DNA from: CAZHNW01 sp942491575
GTDB taxonomy: Bacteria > Spirochaetota > UBA4802 > UBA5550
Assembly: GCA_942491575.1 (NCBI GenBank)
Contig: CALOBT010000025.1
Location: 186,001-250,000 of the forward strand
DNA length: 64,000 nucleotides
Reading direction: 5' to 3'
Below the pieces are notes generated by a model. That model was not told the DNA's origin, ran no database searches, and saw nothing but the letters and a program-made list of their open reading frames with translations. The position numbers and the translations under genes are program-made. Below, piece after piece: positions 27,070 through 36,300 of this stretch (position 1 is the stretch's first letter; each line of letters starts with the position of its first letter).

Positions 27070-28646
27070 GAAGTCCCCCCGATATAGCGGAGACGTTCAA
27101 GAAGCGGAATTTTCTCCCGTATCCTTTTAAGATGTCCCTCAAGCCCCTCTTCGGTTACCGCCCTGTTCCAGTTAAGCCTTTGGAAAAATATATCCTCAAC
27201 GATGGAAGCCTCCGTCTCCGGAAGACGGGATACAATGTTTAAAAATATTTTTTTTACATCACCCTCTTTTACGGGGGAAGAACTGTAGTACTGCAAAAGA
27301 TCGAAAAAAGCAGCAAAGGTTTCAAAACCCAGTTGATTGTAAAGGATCAGAAGTTCCTCATTATTGTGATTTTCGATTTTATAAAATATTTCCTGAAGGC
27401 TTAAAAGCCTTACAGGTACGGAAAGGTCCCTTGTTACCTCCCTCTCCAGAAGTTTTCTCAATGATGAGGAGGCGCCGGCGCTTATAGCCGACCGCTGTGC
27501 CTTTGTCATTCTTTTCAGGCCCCTCCGGCGCTCTTCAATTTTTTGCATTAACTCCTCTTTGAATGCCGGCCTGAAGAGCTTATAAAGTTCATCAAGGGGA
27601 AGTGTTTTTTCAGAAGATGCCGCAACCATGACAAGTATCTCTTTCCCGGGAGATGTAATGAGAGGATTTATTTTTTTCTCCGAAAGAAATTTCTGCCATA
27701 AATTTTCAAGGGGGAACTGTTCTTCCCTTAACCGGTTCCTGATAATCTGTATCCCGGAAGCGATGGATGCCCCTTCCCCTCCATAGATGCCCTGCATAAA
27801 CCGATCACCGTCACGGCCAATACAGATATGAGAAAAAACATTCTGCAGGTAATAATCGAGCTGAAGTCCCCACCGCTGCCTGATGTCGTCTTCTGCGAGT
27901 AATTCCTTCACCTGGGGGCTGAAACTTATCACCCTGTTTGCAATTGTCTCAGGCAGAAAATTCAGAATAAAAGTACTCTCGGGACGAAGCTCTGCAAGTG
28001 AAGCGAAATGTTCCGTATCAACATACCCGCTCTCCAGTAAAATCCGGAGAAAATCACTACGTTGATTCCGGGAGAGGCGACGCAGAAAATCTACGTAATG
28101 AATGAAAATATCCTGCCTGCTGAAAATTACTGAAGAGAAGACTTTTTCAAGGGGGGGAAGTTTATTTTCCCGCAGGGATAAAACTTCCCCGCACCATCCC
28201 GCACCGATTTTATTAAGAATATTTTCCAGGAGAAAATACGGCAGTGCAATGGTGTAGAGTGAATCCGATTCCCGGATGCTGATCATCAGCTTTTTTTCCT
28301 TCCAGGCATCTGCAGGGGCGGAAAGGTTTTTACTTCCTCCATCAACCCACTCGCAGCTTTCGACAGGAAACCCGTAAAAACGGAGGACCTTAAGAATTTT
28401 GTCACCTTCGCTTTCCCGGCGGCTCGCGGAAAGTCTCTTCGGCAAAGACAATTGCGGGGAAATAATAAAAATGAATGATTCCCATTCCTCGCCGGCAAAT
28501 CTGACTCCCGTCAGTTTGACATTGCCCTGCGTAGAAAAATCGAAATTATCCGCAGATGTGACGGCGGTAACTTTTCCCGGACCGATAAAGGGAAAAAACT
28601 CTTTCAGAACTATTTCAACAAATAAATGAAATAACTGAGAACTCAT
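27066..28646 (-). CDS. Uncharacterised protein of the E1-like cassette (526 aa)
   Basis: A 526-residue soluble protein without a recognised domain. It has a mixed alpha/beta N-terminal third and a largely helical rest. A segment around residues 190-245 (SDFLRILLESGY, then FILNFLPETIANRVISF) faintly resembles FliG/MgtE-N helical repeats, which bind partner proteins; this is only an impression. A basic helix EERRRGLKRMTKAQRSA lies near 385. It is the first gene of the coupled cassette and overlaps the next one by four bases. No good Shine-Dalgarno sequence precedes the ATG, so the start is less certain. Confidence 0.72.
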   Translation of the reverse strand: MSSQLFHLFVEIVLKEFFPFIGPGKVTAVTSADNFDFSTQGNVKLTGVRFAGEEWESFIFIISPQLSLPKRLSASRRESEGDKILKVLRFYGFPVESCEWVDGGSKNLSAPADAWKEKKLMISIRESDSLYTIALPYFLLENILNKIGAGWCGEVLSLRENKLPPLEKVFSSVIFSRQDIFIHYVDFLRRLSRNQRSDFLRILLESGYVDTEHFASLAELRPESTFILNFLPETIANRVISFSPQVKELLAEDDIRQRWGLQLDYYLQNVFSHICIGRDGDRFMQGIYGGEGASIASGIQIIRNRLREEQFPLENLWQKFLSEKKINPLITSPGKEILVMVAASSEKTLPLDELYKLFRPAFKEELMQKIEERRRGLKRMTKAQRSAISAGASSSLRKLLEREVTRDLSVPVRLLSLQEIFYKIENHNNEELLILYNQLGFETFAAFFDLLQYYSSSPVKEGDVKKIFLNIVSRLPETEASIVEDIFFQRLNWNRAVTEEGLEGHLKRIREKIPLLERLRYIGGTS

Positions 28647-28769
28647 ATGTACTATTCGAAGGCCCTGCTGAGATTTTATTTAAACGCAAAAAACAGAGGA
28701 TTCAATAATACGGGGGGATTCCAATAATGCAATCCATTTATTGGCTGCAGGTTCAGGTAAATGGAGATA

Positions 28770-29102
28770 TTACGGTGTATCTATCCACTCCTCGCCGTAA
28801 TGGATAGTAATCTCTTCATCTTTTTCGATGTTAAGGACGGCTGTCAGTTCTCCCGTATCGGAAAATTCAGCATTGGGAACCAGTGAATGATTAAGATAGC
28901 GGAGCTGATTGTTGCCTTTAATTCCGTAGAGTTTACCATTTTCATCGGTAAGCCAGAGAACATGTGTTCCGTCGCTGTAGGTTATTTTACCTTCGAACAT
29001 TCCGATTGTTTTTCCCTTCGAAATTTCTTTTTTGGCAAAAACACCTTTGCCATGGATGGGGCTTTTTTTTACTTTAATTATTTCTTTTAGCATGATGGAC
29101 AT
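28770..29102 (-). CDS. SET-domain protein (putative lysine methyltransferase)
   Basis: A 110-residue protein that is essentially one compact SET domain. KSPIHGKGVFAKKEISKG is the N-terminal strand pair, RYLNHSLVPNAEF corresponds to the NHS/SAM-binding motif, and DEEITIHYGEEW to the catalytic Tyr-containing motif. SET domains transfer methyl groups from S-adenosylmethionine to lysine. Short free-standing SET proteins occur in several bacteria with unknown substrates. It lies 123 bases upstream of the E1-like cassette on the same strand and may share its transcript. Confidence 0.85.
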   Translation of the reverse strand: MSIMLKEIIKVKKSPIHGKGVFAKKEISKGKTIGMFEGKITYSDGTHVLWLTDENGKLYGIKGNNQLRYLNHSLVPNAEFSDTGELTAVLNIEKDEEITIHYGEEWIDTP

Positions 29103-29227
29103 CTATTTCAATTCCCTCACAGCTGCAAGTTTTTTTCTTTTCGTTTTTCCAATCAGTCAAACAGAGAAAGGGCCCGGGTTCCCTTCATTCAAATTTTGTT
29201 TTGTCAGGCCTGATTGTTTTAAATCCT

Positions 29228-29395
29228 TTAACGTGCCCCCATTGTTGCACGGCGATATTCAATCTTAAGCAATTGTACCTCCTGCATAAGGTTTCCATAT
29301 GTTGCATTCATTCCTTTCATTTTTGCCTCATGGGCTTCCTTCTCTTTTTTGACAAGACGCATTTGTAATCTCCTTAAATTATCTCGGTTGTTCAT
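29228..29395 (-). CDS. Small basic helical protein (55 aa)
   Basis: A 55-codon gene with an excellent ribosome site, GGAGG seven bases before the ATG at 29395-29393. The product is highly charged, Lys/Arg-rich and probably a single helical hairpin (NLRRLQMRLVKKEKEAHEAK). No family recognised. The strong ribosome site is the main argument that it is real. Confidence 0.6.
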   Translation of the reverse strand: MNNRDNLRRLQMRLVKKEKEAHEAKMKGMNATYGNLMQEVQLLKIEYRRATMGAR

Positions 29396-29581
29396 AATAT
29401 CCTCCTCGTATTTTTGAAAAATCACTTAATATACATAAATATTCCGGCATCGGCAAATTTTTATTAAATTTTTTTTATGTTTTAGATATTTTTTCCAAAA
29501 AAAAATTATAGACGCAAATGTATCCCTCAATGATGGTGATAAAAAAATATATAACAGTCAACTGAAATAGAGGAGAAATAC

Positions 29582-30016
29582 ATGACACGCCAGGATAAGG
29601 GAAAATTCTCAGAAAAACATGACTCGAAACGTATTGTTGACGAAAAGCTGAAGGAAATGGTTTTAGAGAAAAGTAAAAATGGGAGTATTTCATGTTCTGC
29701 AGCGCATAAAATATCCTCCCTCGCGGGGGTTTCTCCAGCTGAAATCGGATTCGTCATTGATATGCTGGAAGTCAGATTAACACACTGCGTACTGGGACTC
29801 TTCGGTTACCCCGACGGTAAACCGGTAAAAACATCCCCCAAGGAATCTAAACCTGAAATTCTCAATTCAATCAAGGAAACAGCCTCAGATAAACATCTCT
29901 CCTGCCTGCAGGCATGGAATATTGCAGATAACCTCAAGGTTGGGCGACTCTCTGTCTCCCGGGAAGCTGAAAGCAAAGGATACAGGATCAATGAATGTCA
30001 GCTTGGCGCCTTTTGA
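29582..30016 (+). CDS. Two-repeat protein of unknown function (144 aa)
   Basis: The gene starts at an ATG with GAGGAG seven bases upstream. The product consists of two copies of a module of about 50 residues. Copy one includes ISCSAAHKISSLAGVSPAEIG and ends THCVLGLFGY; copy two includes LSCLQAWNIADNLKVGRLSVS and ends NECQLGAF. Each copy has a conserved Ser-Cys, a helix-turn-helix-like stretch and a C-terminal Cys before LG. I infer a duplicated HTH-like or metal/cluster-binding domain. Function unknown. Confidence 0.75.
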   Translation: MTRQDKGKFSEKHDSKRIVDEKLKEMVLEKSKNGSISCSAAHKISSLAGVSPAEIGFVIDMLEVRLTHCVLGLFGYPDGKPVKTSPKESKPEILNSIKETASDKHLSCLQAWNIADNLKVGRLSVSREAESKGYRINECQLGAF

Positions 30017-30072
30017 TCCCCAAAGAAATTTATTAGTCACTTAAATAAATTAACTGCATAATTAAATAATTG

Positions 30073-30100
30073 TTGACACTTTCCTCTCTTTCAATACTTT
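30073..30100 (+). promoter_or_regulatory. Sigma-70-like promoter of the SDR/zinc-tail gene
   Basis: TTGACA (30073-30078), a 16-base spacer and TACTTT (30095-30100) resemble a housekeeping promoter. It lies about 75 bases before the ATG at 30176, which has AGGAGG at good spacing. Seen only as a consensus match. Confidence 0.55.
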
Positions 30101-30175
30101 AACGTTGTTAACCGTATAATATTAATAAATTAATTAAATAAAATTCTACTTCTGAGTCGGCAGGAGGAAAATAAC

Positions 30176-31702
30176 ATGAAAGACAGAAAGAATGTACTGC
30201 TCACGGGAGCATCCGGATCGATGGGTGGTGCCGCCCTTAAAGAACTTCTGAAAAACATTGATGACATAAACCTTACCCTTCTGCTGCGTCCCAGCAGAAG
30301 AAATAAAAGTATACTCAGATCATTACTTAATGGGAAAAAAGATTCCTCACCTTTTGGCAAGATACCGGAAAGCGATTCTTTCAGAATTGTCTGGGGGGAC
30401 ATCACGGTTTACGAGGATGTAAAAGAAGCAGTAAAGGGAAATGAATATATACTTCATCCAGCCGCATTGATTTCTCCCGAAGCTGATCACTATCCGGATG
30501 AGGCCTACCGGGTAAATGTCTGGGGAATAGAAAATATCATCCGTGCAATCAAGGAAGAACCAGATGGAGCCAGCAGAATCAAGCTGGCAACAATCGGTTC
30601 TGTAGCACAGTATGGAGACCGACTTCCCCCCATTCATAGAATCCGCACAGGGGACCCAATGGCCCCATCCCGTTTTGACTTTTACGGAACAACAAAAATC
30701 GCAGCGGAAAGAGCACTGATAGAATCGGGGATCAGGCACTGGGTTTCCCTGCGTCAAACCTATATTGCTATTCCCGATTCAATGTCATTGATGGATCCCA
30801 TTATGTTTCATCAGCCGATTGAACAGCATATCGAATTAAATACCTCTGAAGATGCCGGCTACGGTCTTTCCCAGGTGATAAATATTCCCGATGAATCCGA
30901 TTTCTGGCAGCGGATTTATAATATGGCGGGGGGGGAATCATGCCGTGTAATTTACATAGATTACATTGATCAAATGATGAATATACTCGGCATGGGTGAT
31001 TTCAAAAAAATAATGGACAGGGACTGGTTCTGTCTTCGCAATTTTCACTGCGGATATTTTGAAGATTCACATATACTTCACGAATACCTTGGAAATCAGC
31101 GCCAGAGCCTGCAGGACCATTACCGGCAGGTGAAGGAAGCCATGCCATGGTACGTTCCCCTCGGCAAATATGTTCCGAAACCCCTGATTAAGAACCTGGT
31201 GATGAAACCGATGGCGTCACGCAGGGACGGCCCCCTGGCATGGAAAAAGAATCCTGAAGAAATGGAAGGCAGAATCACCGCCTTTTTCGGCTCCCTTGAC
31301 CGGTGCCGTGAAGTGGGCGACTGGGAGGACATCCCCGATATTACGGGAGATTCCCGTCTCCTGGATCACGGCTACGATACCTCGGTTCCCGTAGAGGCCC
31401 TTACCATTAATGAAATAAGGGAGGCTGCACGTTTCCGCGGCGGAGAACTTCTTTCCACCTCATATAACGAAGACAGGAGTGACCGCCTCTCATGGAGCTG
31501 CGCCTTCGGTCATAAATTCGAGGCAAGCACCGCACTGGTCCTTCTGGGGGGCCACTGGTGTCCCCACTGTGAAGCCCCTGGCTGGAACCATGATGCAATT
31601 GCACGGGTAAATCCATTTTTTGCACAGGTTCATCACAACACACATGAACTGCATGAAGACAACCACTTCGATGAAAAGGTATGTGAGGCCCTGATTGTTT
31701 AA
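30176..31702 (+). CDS. Extended short-chain dehydrogenase/epimerase with C-terminal zinc-binding module
   Basis: A 508-residue protein. Residues 1-350 form an extended SDR (Rossmann) domain: TGASGSMGGAA is the NAD(P)-binding loop and YGTTK (about residues 170-174) supplies catalytic Tyr and Lys. The C-terminal 95 residues contain the pattern GGELLSTSYNE, then WSCAFGHKFEA, then GGHWCPHCEAP, a treble-clef/zinc-ribbon-like module found in scattered unrelated proteins. It probably acts on a nucleotide-sugar or polyketide-like substrate in the cytoplasm; no pathway partners are adjacent. It ends two bases before the convergent symporter gene. Confidence 0.87.
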   Translation: MKDRKNVLLTGASGSMGGAALKELLKNIDDINLTLLLRPSRRNKSILRSLLNGKKDSSPFGKIPESDSFRIVWGDITVYEDVKEAVKGNEYILHPAALISPEADHYPDEAYRVNVWGIENIIRAIKEEPDGASRIKLATIGSVAQYGDRLPPIHRIRTGDPMAPSRFDFYGTTKIAAERALIESGIRHWVSLRQTYIAIPDSMSLMDPIMFHQPIEQHIELNTSEDAGYGLSQVINIPDESDFWQRIYNMAGGESCRVIYIDYIDQMMNILGMGDFKKIMDRDWFCLRNFHCGYFEDSHILHEYLGNQRQSLQDHYRQVKEAMPWYVPLGKYVPKPLIKNLVMKPMASRRDGPLAWKKNPEEMEGRITAFFGSLDRCREVGDWEDIPDITGDSRLLDHGYDTSVPVEALTINEIREAARFRGGELLSTSYNEDRSDRLSWSCAFGHKFEASTALVLLGGHWCPHCEAPGWNHDAIARVNPFFAQVHHNTHELHEDNHFDEKVCEALIV

Positions 31703-31704
31703 TA

Positions 31705-33288
31705 TCAGGTCAGCAGTTTCTCCAAAAAAGCTGCTGACAGGATAATAAATACAAACCAGGCTATAAGTATAACAACAGCTCTTCCCCCTTTATCGAAAGT
31801 GGGGATAGAGTTATGCCCTGAAGCTCCACTTTTCTTATAAAGGACCATATGAGCAATTACCCCCAGGAGAAGTGTCCCCATCAGACCGGTAAGGTTCCAC
31901 CACATCCAGGAGACAGTATTGCCGTGGACCAGCCAGAGATAGATGTTGAATAAAAAACCCCCTGTGAGACCTAAAAGTATACTCCCCTGTTTAATATTTT
32001 TTTTAGAGGTTCCCAGAAGAAACACCGCCGCAATGGGGCCGTAAAAAGCAGATCCTATTTTATTCACAAGTTCTATTACCGTTTCGTTCCCCCCCGCCAT
32101 ACCTATGGCGAAAAAGAGGGTAAAACTTCCCCACAAGATGGTAATAATACGGGACCAGAGCACCTGCCGTCTTCCTTCAATTTCTGCAAATTCCGGTCGG
32201 AAAGGAAGTATAAAGTCATTCCATGTCGCGGCACTGAGGCTGTTGATTGCCGAATCTATACTCGACATGGATGCGGCAAAAATTCCCGCAATGGTTAGAC
32301 CGAGTATTCCCGGGGGAAGGTAGCGTACAAAAAACTGCGGCATCAGGTAATCCGGGGGAAGCCCCGAAAGGAGCGCCCTGAATTCATGTTCAGATTTCAG
32401 GAATGAAATCATAAGTATACCGATTACACAATAGGTAACCACAAGGGGATACCTGACGAGGCCGTTTATCAGGAGTGCCTTTACTGCACCTTTATCACTT
32501 CCGGCTCCGAGCAGTCTCTGTGCCTGACTCTGGTCGCAGCCATAGTATGAGACGTATAGAAAGAATCCCCCCATCAGCATAGGCCAGAAACTGAAGGTGG
32601 CACCGTCTCCGATGCCTGTTTTTCCCAGCTGAAAAACAGTAAAACGCTCGGTGCCCCGGGGGATGAGGGAGGAAGTCTCTGAAGATAATACTAAAATTGT
32701 TATAATAACGGCAATTGAGGCAATCCAGAGGATGCCCAGCTGCAGTATATCACTGTAGATATCAGCACGGATCCCCCCCATCATTGTATAAATGAGGGAA
32801 ACGATTCCTATTACAATTATTGTCTGAATTAGAGGCCACCCTGTACATGCAGCAGTTACGTATGCCGTGGCCAGAAGGGCCACCCCGGTTGCCATCGACC
32901 GGCTGATAAGAAAAATGAAACTGACCACCTGACGGGTAGCCATGCCGAAGCGTTCTCCCAGGTAGGCGTATATAGTAACTGCTGATTTTGATCTGATCCG
33001 CGGAAGAATAAATATGATGATTGCAATCATTGCCAGGGGAATTGCCATTTCATACTGAAGCCAGATCAATCCCCCATTCTCTTTCAGGGCAATAAATGCC
33101 GGGGCTCCGATAAGACTGATGGCACTTACCTGATTTGCAACCATGGAAAGCCCCACCTGCCATGAAGGGAGGGTTCGACCCCCAAGGTAGTAATCCTCCT
33201 GATTTTTCTGCCTTCTGCCGACGAGGATACTCATACCGATGATCCCAAAAATGTAAAGAGAGACAATGAGCCAATCAATAAATTCCAT
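31705..33288 (-). CDS. Sodium:solute symporter (SSS family)
   Basis: A 527-residue inner-membrane protein with about 13 hydrophobic segments. The N-terminal YYLGGRTLPSWQVGLSMVANQVSAISLIG is the usual SSS start, and the TM8-9 region contains AASMSSIDSAINSLSA, the sodium-site signature. Members import sugars, amino acids or carboxylates with sodium. The specificity cannot be read from sequence. The ATG at 33288 follows GGGAGG at ideal spacing; the longer frame adds 27 unlikely residues and overlaps the divergent gene. Confidence 0.92.
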   Translation of the reverse strand: MEFIDWLIVSLYIFGIIGMSILVGRRQKNQEDYYLGGRTLPSWQVGLSMVANQVSAISLIGAPAFIALKENGGLIWLQYEMAIPLAMIAIIIFILPRIRSKSAVTIYAYLGERFGMATRQVVSFIFLISRSMATGVALLATAYVTAACTGWPLIQTIIVIGIVSLIYTMMGGIRADIYSDILQLGILWIASIAVIITILVLSSETSSLIPRGTERFTVFQLGKTGIGDGATFSFWPMLMGGFFLYVSYYGCDQSQAQRLLGAGSDKGAVKALLINGLVRYPLVVTYCVIGILMISFLKSEHEFRALLSGLPPDYLMPQFFVRYLPPGILGLTIAGIFAASMSSIDSAINSLSAATWNDFILPFRPEFAEIEGRRQVLWSRIITILWGSFTLFFAIGMAGGNETVIELVNKIGSAFYGPIAAVFLLGTSKKNIKQGSILLGLTGGFLFNIYLWLVHGNTVSWMWWNLTGLMGTLLLGVIAHMVLYKKSGASGHNSIPTFDKGGRAVVILIAWFVFIILSAAFLEKLLT

Positions 33289-33390
33289 GCAACCTCCCAA
33301 TATTACTGCTTGATTAATTCCCCCACTTTTTTTAGAATCATCCTCTATTCGGAAAAGACGGTCAGGCAATTAAATATAAAAGGAAAGGCC

Positions 33391-36300
33391 ATGCGTCGAA
33401 TTATTATCATTTTACTAGTCATTACAGTTGCCGCCGCAGCAGTCGATGCCAGGCGGCGTGTCATTCTATCCCCGAAAAATGTACTCTTCGTCGGCTTTGA
33501 TTCATCCTCAAAAAATAATACTGATAAAATCAGAAAAATCAATACTCTTTTTCTGACAAAAATCAGAAAGATGGCGGGAGAAAAAATAAAAGTTCATGAC
33601 CTGAGCGAACCCTATTTATTCAGCAAAGAAAAAGATCTACTAAACCTTGGAAAAAGTCACAGGGCGCGATGGATACTGACTGGAAATATCAGTTTTTACC
33701 GGTCAGGGGATTACCGTCTTTCCGTGGTCCTTAATGACGCCATTCGGCGAAGTGAAAGGATTAAAATTAATTTCAGAAGTAATTCATTTTCTTCAGAAAA
33801 ATGGGATGCCAGAACAGGTCCACTCTTGGATATTATTGCCGATGCAAACAGCTATTTTTTTGATCAAAAAAAAGTAAAACAAAGAAGAGAATTTTCCCAC
33901 CGCACAGTTGCCATGCTTGATCTTAAATTTGACAAATCTGTTCCTGAAAACTTCAGAAGGATTAATGACAAACTGCACGCAACAGTACAGGAATATCGCC
34001 GTCTTGGAATTAAAACCATAGCCAGAAAAGATCTTCATTATTGTCTGCTGCGGGGCACCCGGAGAAGGGATTTAAAAAGACTCTCCAGAATCAGTTCCGC
34101 CGCCGGTTCAGACTGGATCATAACAGGGTATGTTTTTCCCGCTGGCAACGGCAGGGGATACGATACGACGGTAACACTTTATCACGGACATACCAATAGG
34201 AATGTCCAGTATATTCACATCAAGAATGCGGAAATCACAGAAACAATAAAACGCCTTGAAAATATCGCATCATCACTTTTTATTACCATTTCTAAGGCTA
34301 AAAATTATTTTCTCCATAATAAACCAGATTTTGTATATACTGCAGATTTCCACTATTTTGGACACAGTACAATAAGCAGCCAGTATAATGTTCCCTATGC
34401 GGTTTATTTCGATGGCAAAAAGATACTTGTCTCCAGCTTCGGAAGTATCGCCTTAATGGACTCCAGGGGAAAAGTGATACAAAACATTGGAAACAGGGGC
34501 AACACTGAGGGAAGTTATCAGTATCCTGCCCGAATCGATTCCGACCGTAATGGAAAAATTTATGTACTCGATTCACTGGGGAAAAAAGTTATCATCTATG
34601 CTCAAAACGGAAAATATATAAATGAATTTTACTACAGGGTTCGTGCGGCAAGGGACTTCTCGGTTTCACCCGATGGAAATATATTTATCCCGGACTACCA
34701 GAACTCTCAACTGCTCGTTTATGGCCCTGGAGGCAACCTGCTTTCTGAAAAACCTTTTCCCCAGGGTTCAATGCAGGGAATGGTAAAAAATCCCGACGGT
34801 GCAGCTATACTTTTCACAGAACAGGATTTATATTGTGTTGGATTTCTAAACAGTAAAGGAAATCTATTAAAGAAAAAATTTCTTGCGATTAGTCAGCCAC
34901 AGTTTCTTTTAAACGGAGGTGCCCTGGATAAAAAAGAAAGATTTTATTCGTGGGACCTGCATAAAAGTCTTATCCTGGGAACAGATTCATCGGGAAAACT
35001 TCTCTGGGTTAAAAACAGCATAAGCGGGATTAAACAAAAATATTTCAACATGCCCTACGATCTTTCAGTAGATGCCGAGGGAAAACAGATCTATATCGTG
35101 GACATGCAGAATAAAAGAATTGTTTCTTTCCTTCGCCACCGTTTTTCACCAAATAAAAAAAATGCCCCGTACTACTACCACAGGGCCCTGAAAGCCCCCT
35201 ATCCTCTTCGGCTCGCATATCTTAATCGGTCCATAGCCATGGACCAGCGATATATCCAGCCCCGTCTTCTGCGGGGTAAGTATTATGCAGAGGCAGGTCA
35301 TCACAGTAGAGCCATTAAGGAATTTCGGCAGGTTCTTGCCATAAAGAGGAATAATCAAACTGCAAAGGCTGCAGAGAAAAAATCCCGGCTTGCCCTGAAG
35401 TTATCCGATGCAAATTACTTCTCAATGAAATTCAGGGAGGCCCTGAAAACCGGCCCGGAAAGCGCCCGCCCCTTCTATGAAATGGCAGTTAAGGCCTACG
35501 AAGCCGCAATAAAAATCGATGCTGGTAATGAAAAAGCAGCCAGTGAGTACCAGGCCCTTGTAGCAACTTTTAAATCCGCAAGTGGCATTACTTCAACTCC
35601 CCCCGTCTCTGTCACCAATACGAAAATAAATGATGTATTCAGCAGCATGTATAAATATTATGCTGACAATTCCTTCGGTTACGTTACCGTAAATAACAGA
35701 ACCGGTTCCGTTATTGACCGCATCCATGCAACGGTTCAAATACGCGGTTACATGGACTATCCCACTGAGACCAGGGTCAGGAGAAATATTGCCCCCGGAG
35801 AATCTGTAACCCTGAAAATTTTTGCCGTTTTCAACAACAAAATACTTAAAATATCAGAAGATACTCCTCTCAGTGCCAGAATTGTAATTCATTATACCGG
35901 GGGGGGGAGTAAAAGAACCGTCATCACCAGCAGTACCTTTACCGCTCATAACAGAAATGCAATGACCTGGGATGATACAAAAAAACTTGCATCTTATATT
36001 ACTCCCAGGGGTTCTTCAGTAAAGGTAACAGCACGGATAATTGCACAAAAATTCAGGAACAGCAGACTCTCCTTTCTCAATTCCAGTCTGCAGACCGCCA
36101 TTCAGCTTTTTGCCACTCTTGGAACCTACGGAATCACCTATGTTCAGGATCCGAAAACACCCTACAGGAAATTTTCAACATCCAAAAACCGGATTGATTA
36201 TATTCAGTATCCCCGGGAAACCCTCAGATACCGTACCGGGGACTGTGATGACCTCACTGTAATGTATTCGGCACTATTGCAAAACCTCGGTATAGATACG

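Noticed and set aside
29140..29185. GC-rich inverted repeat near 29170-29187 as a terminator
   Set aside because: AAGGG/CCCTT arms are short and lack a following T-run on the minus strand, so the evidence is too weak to list.
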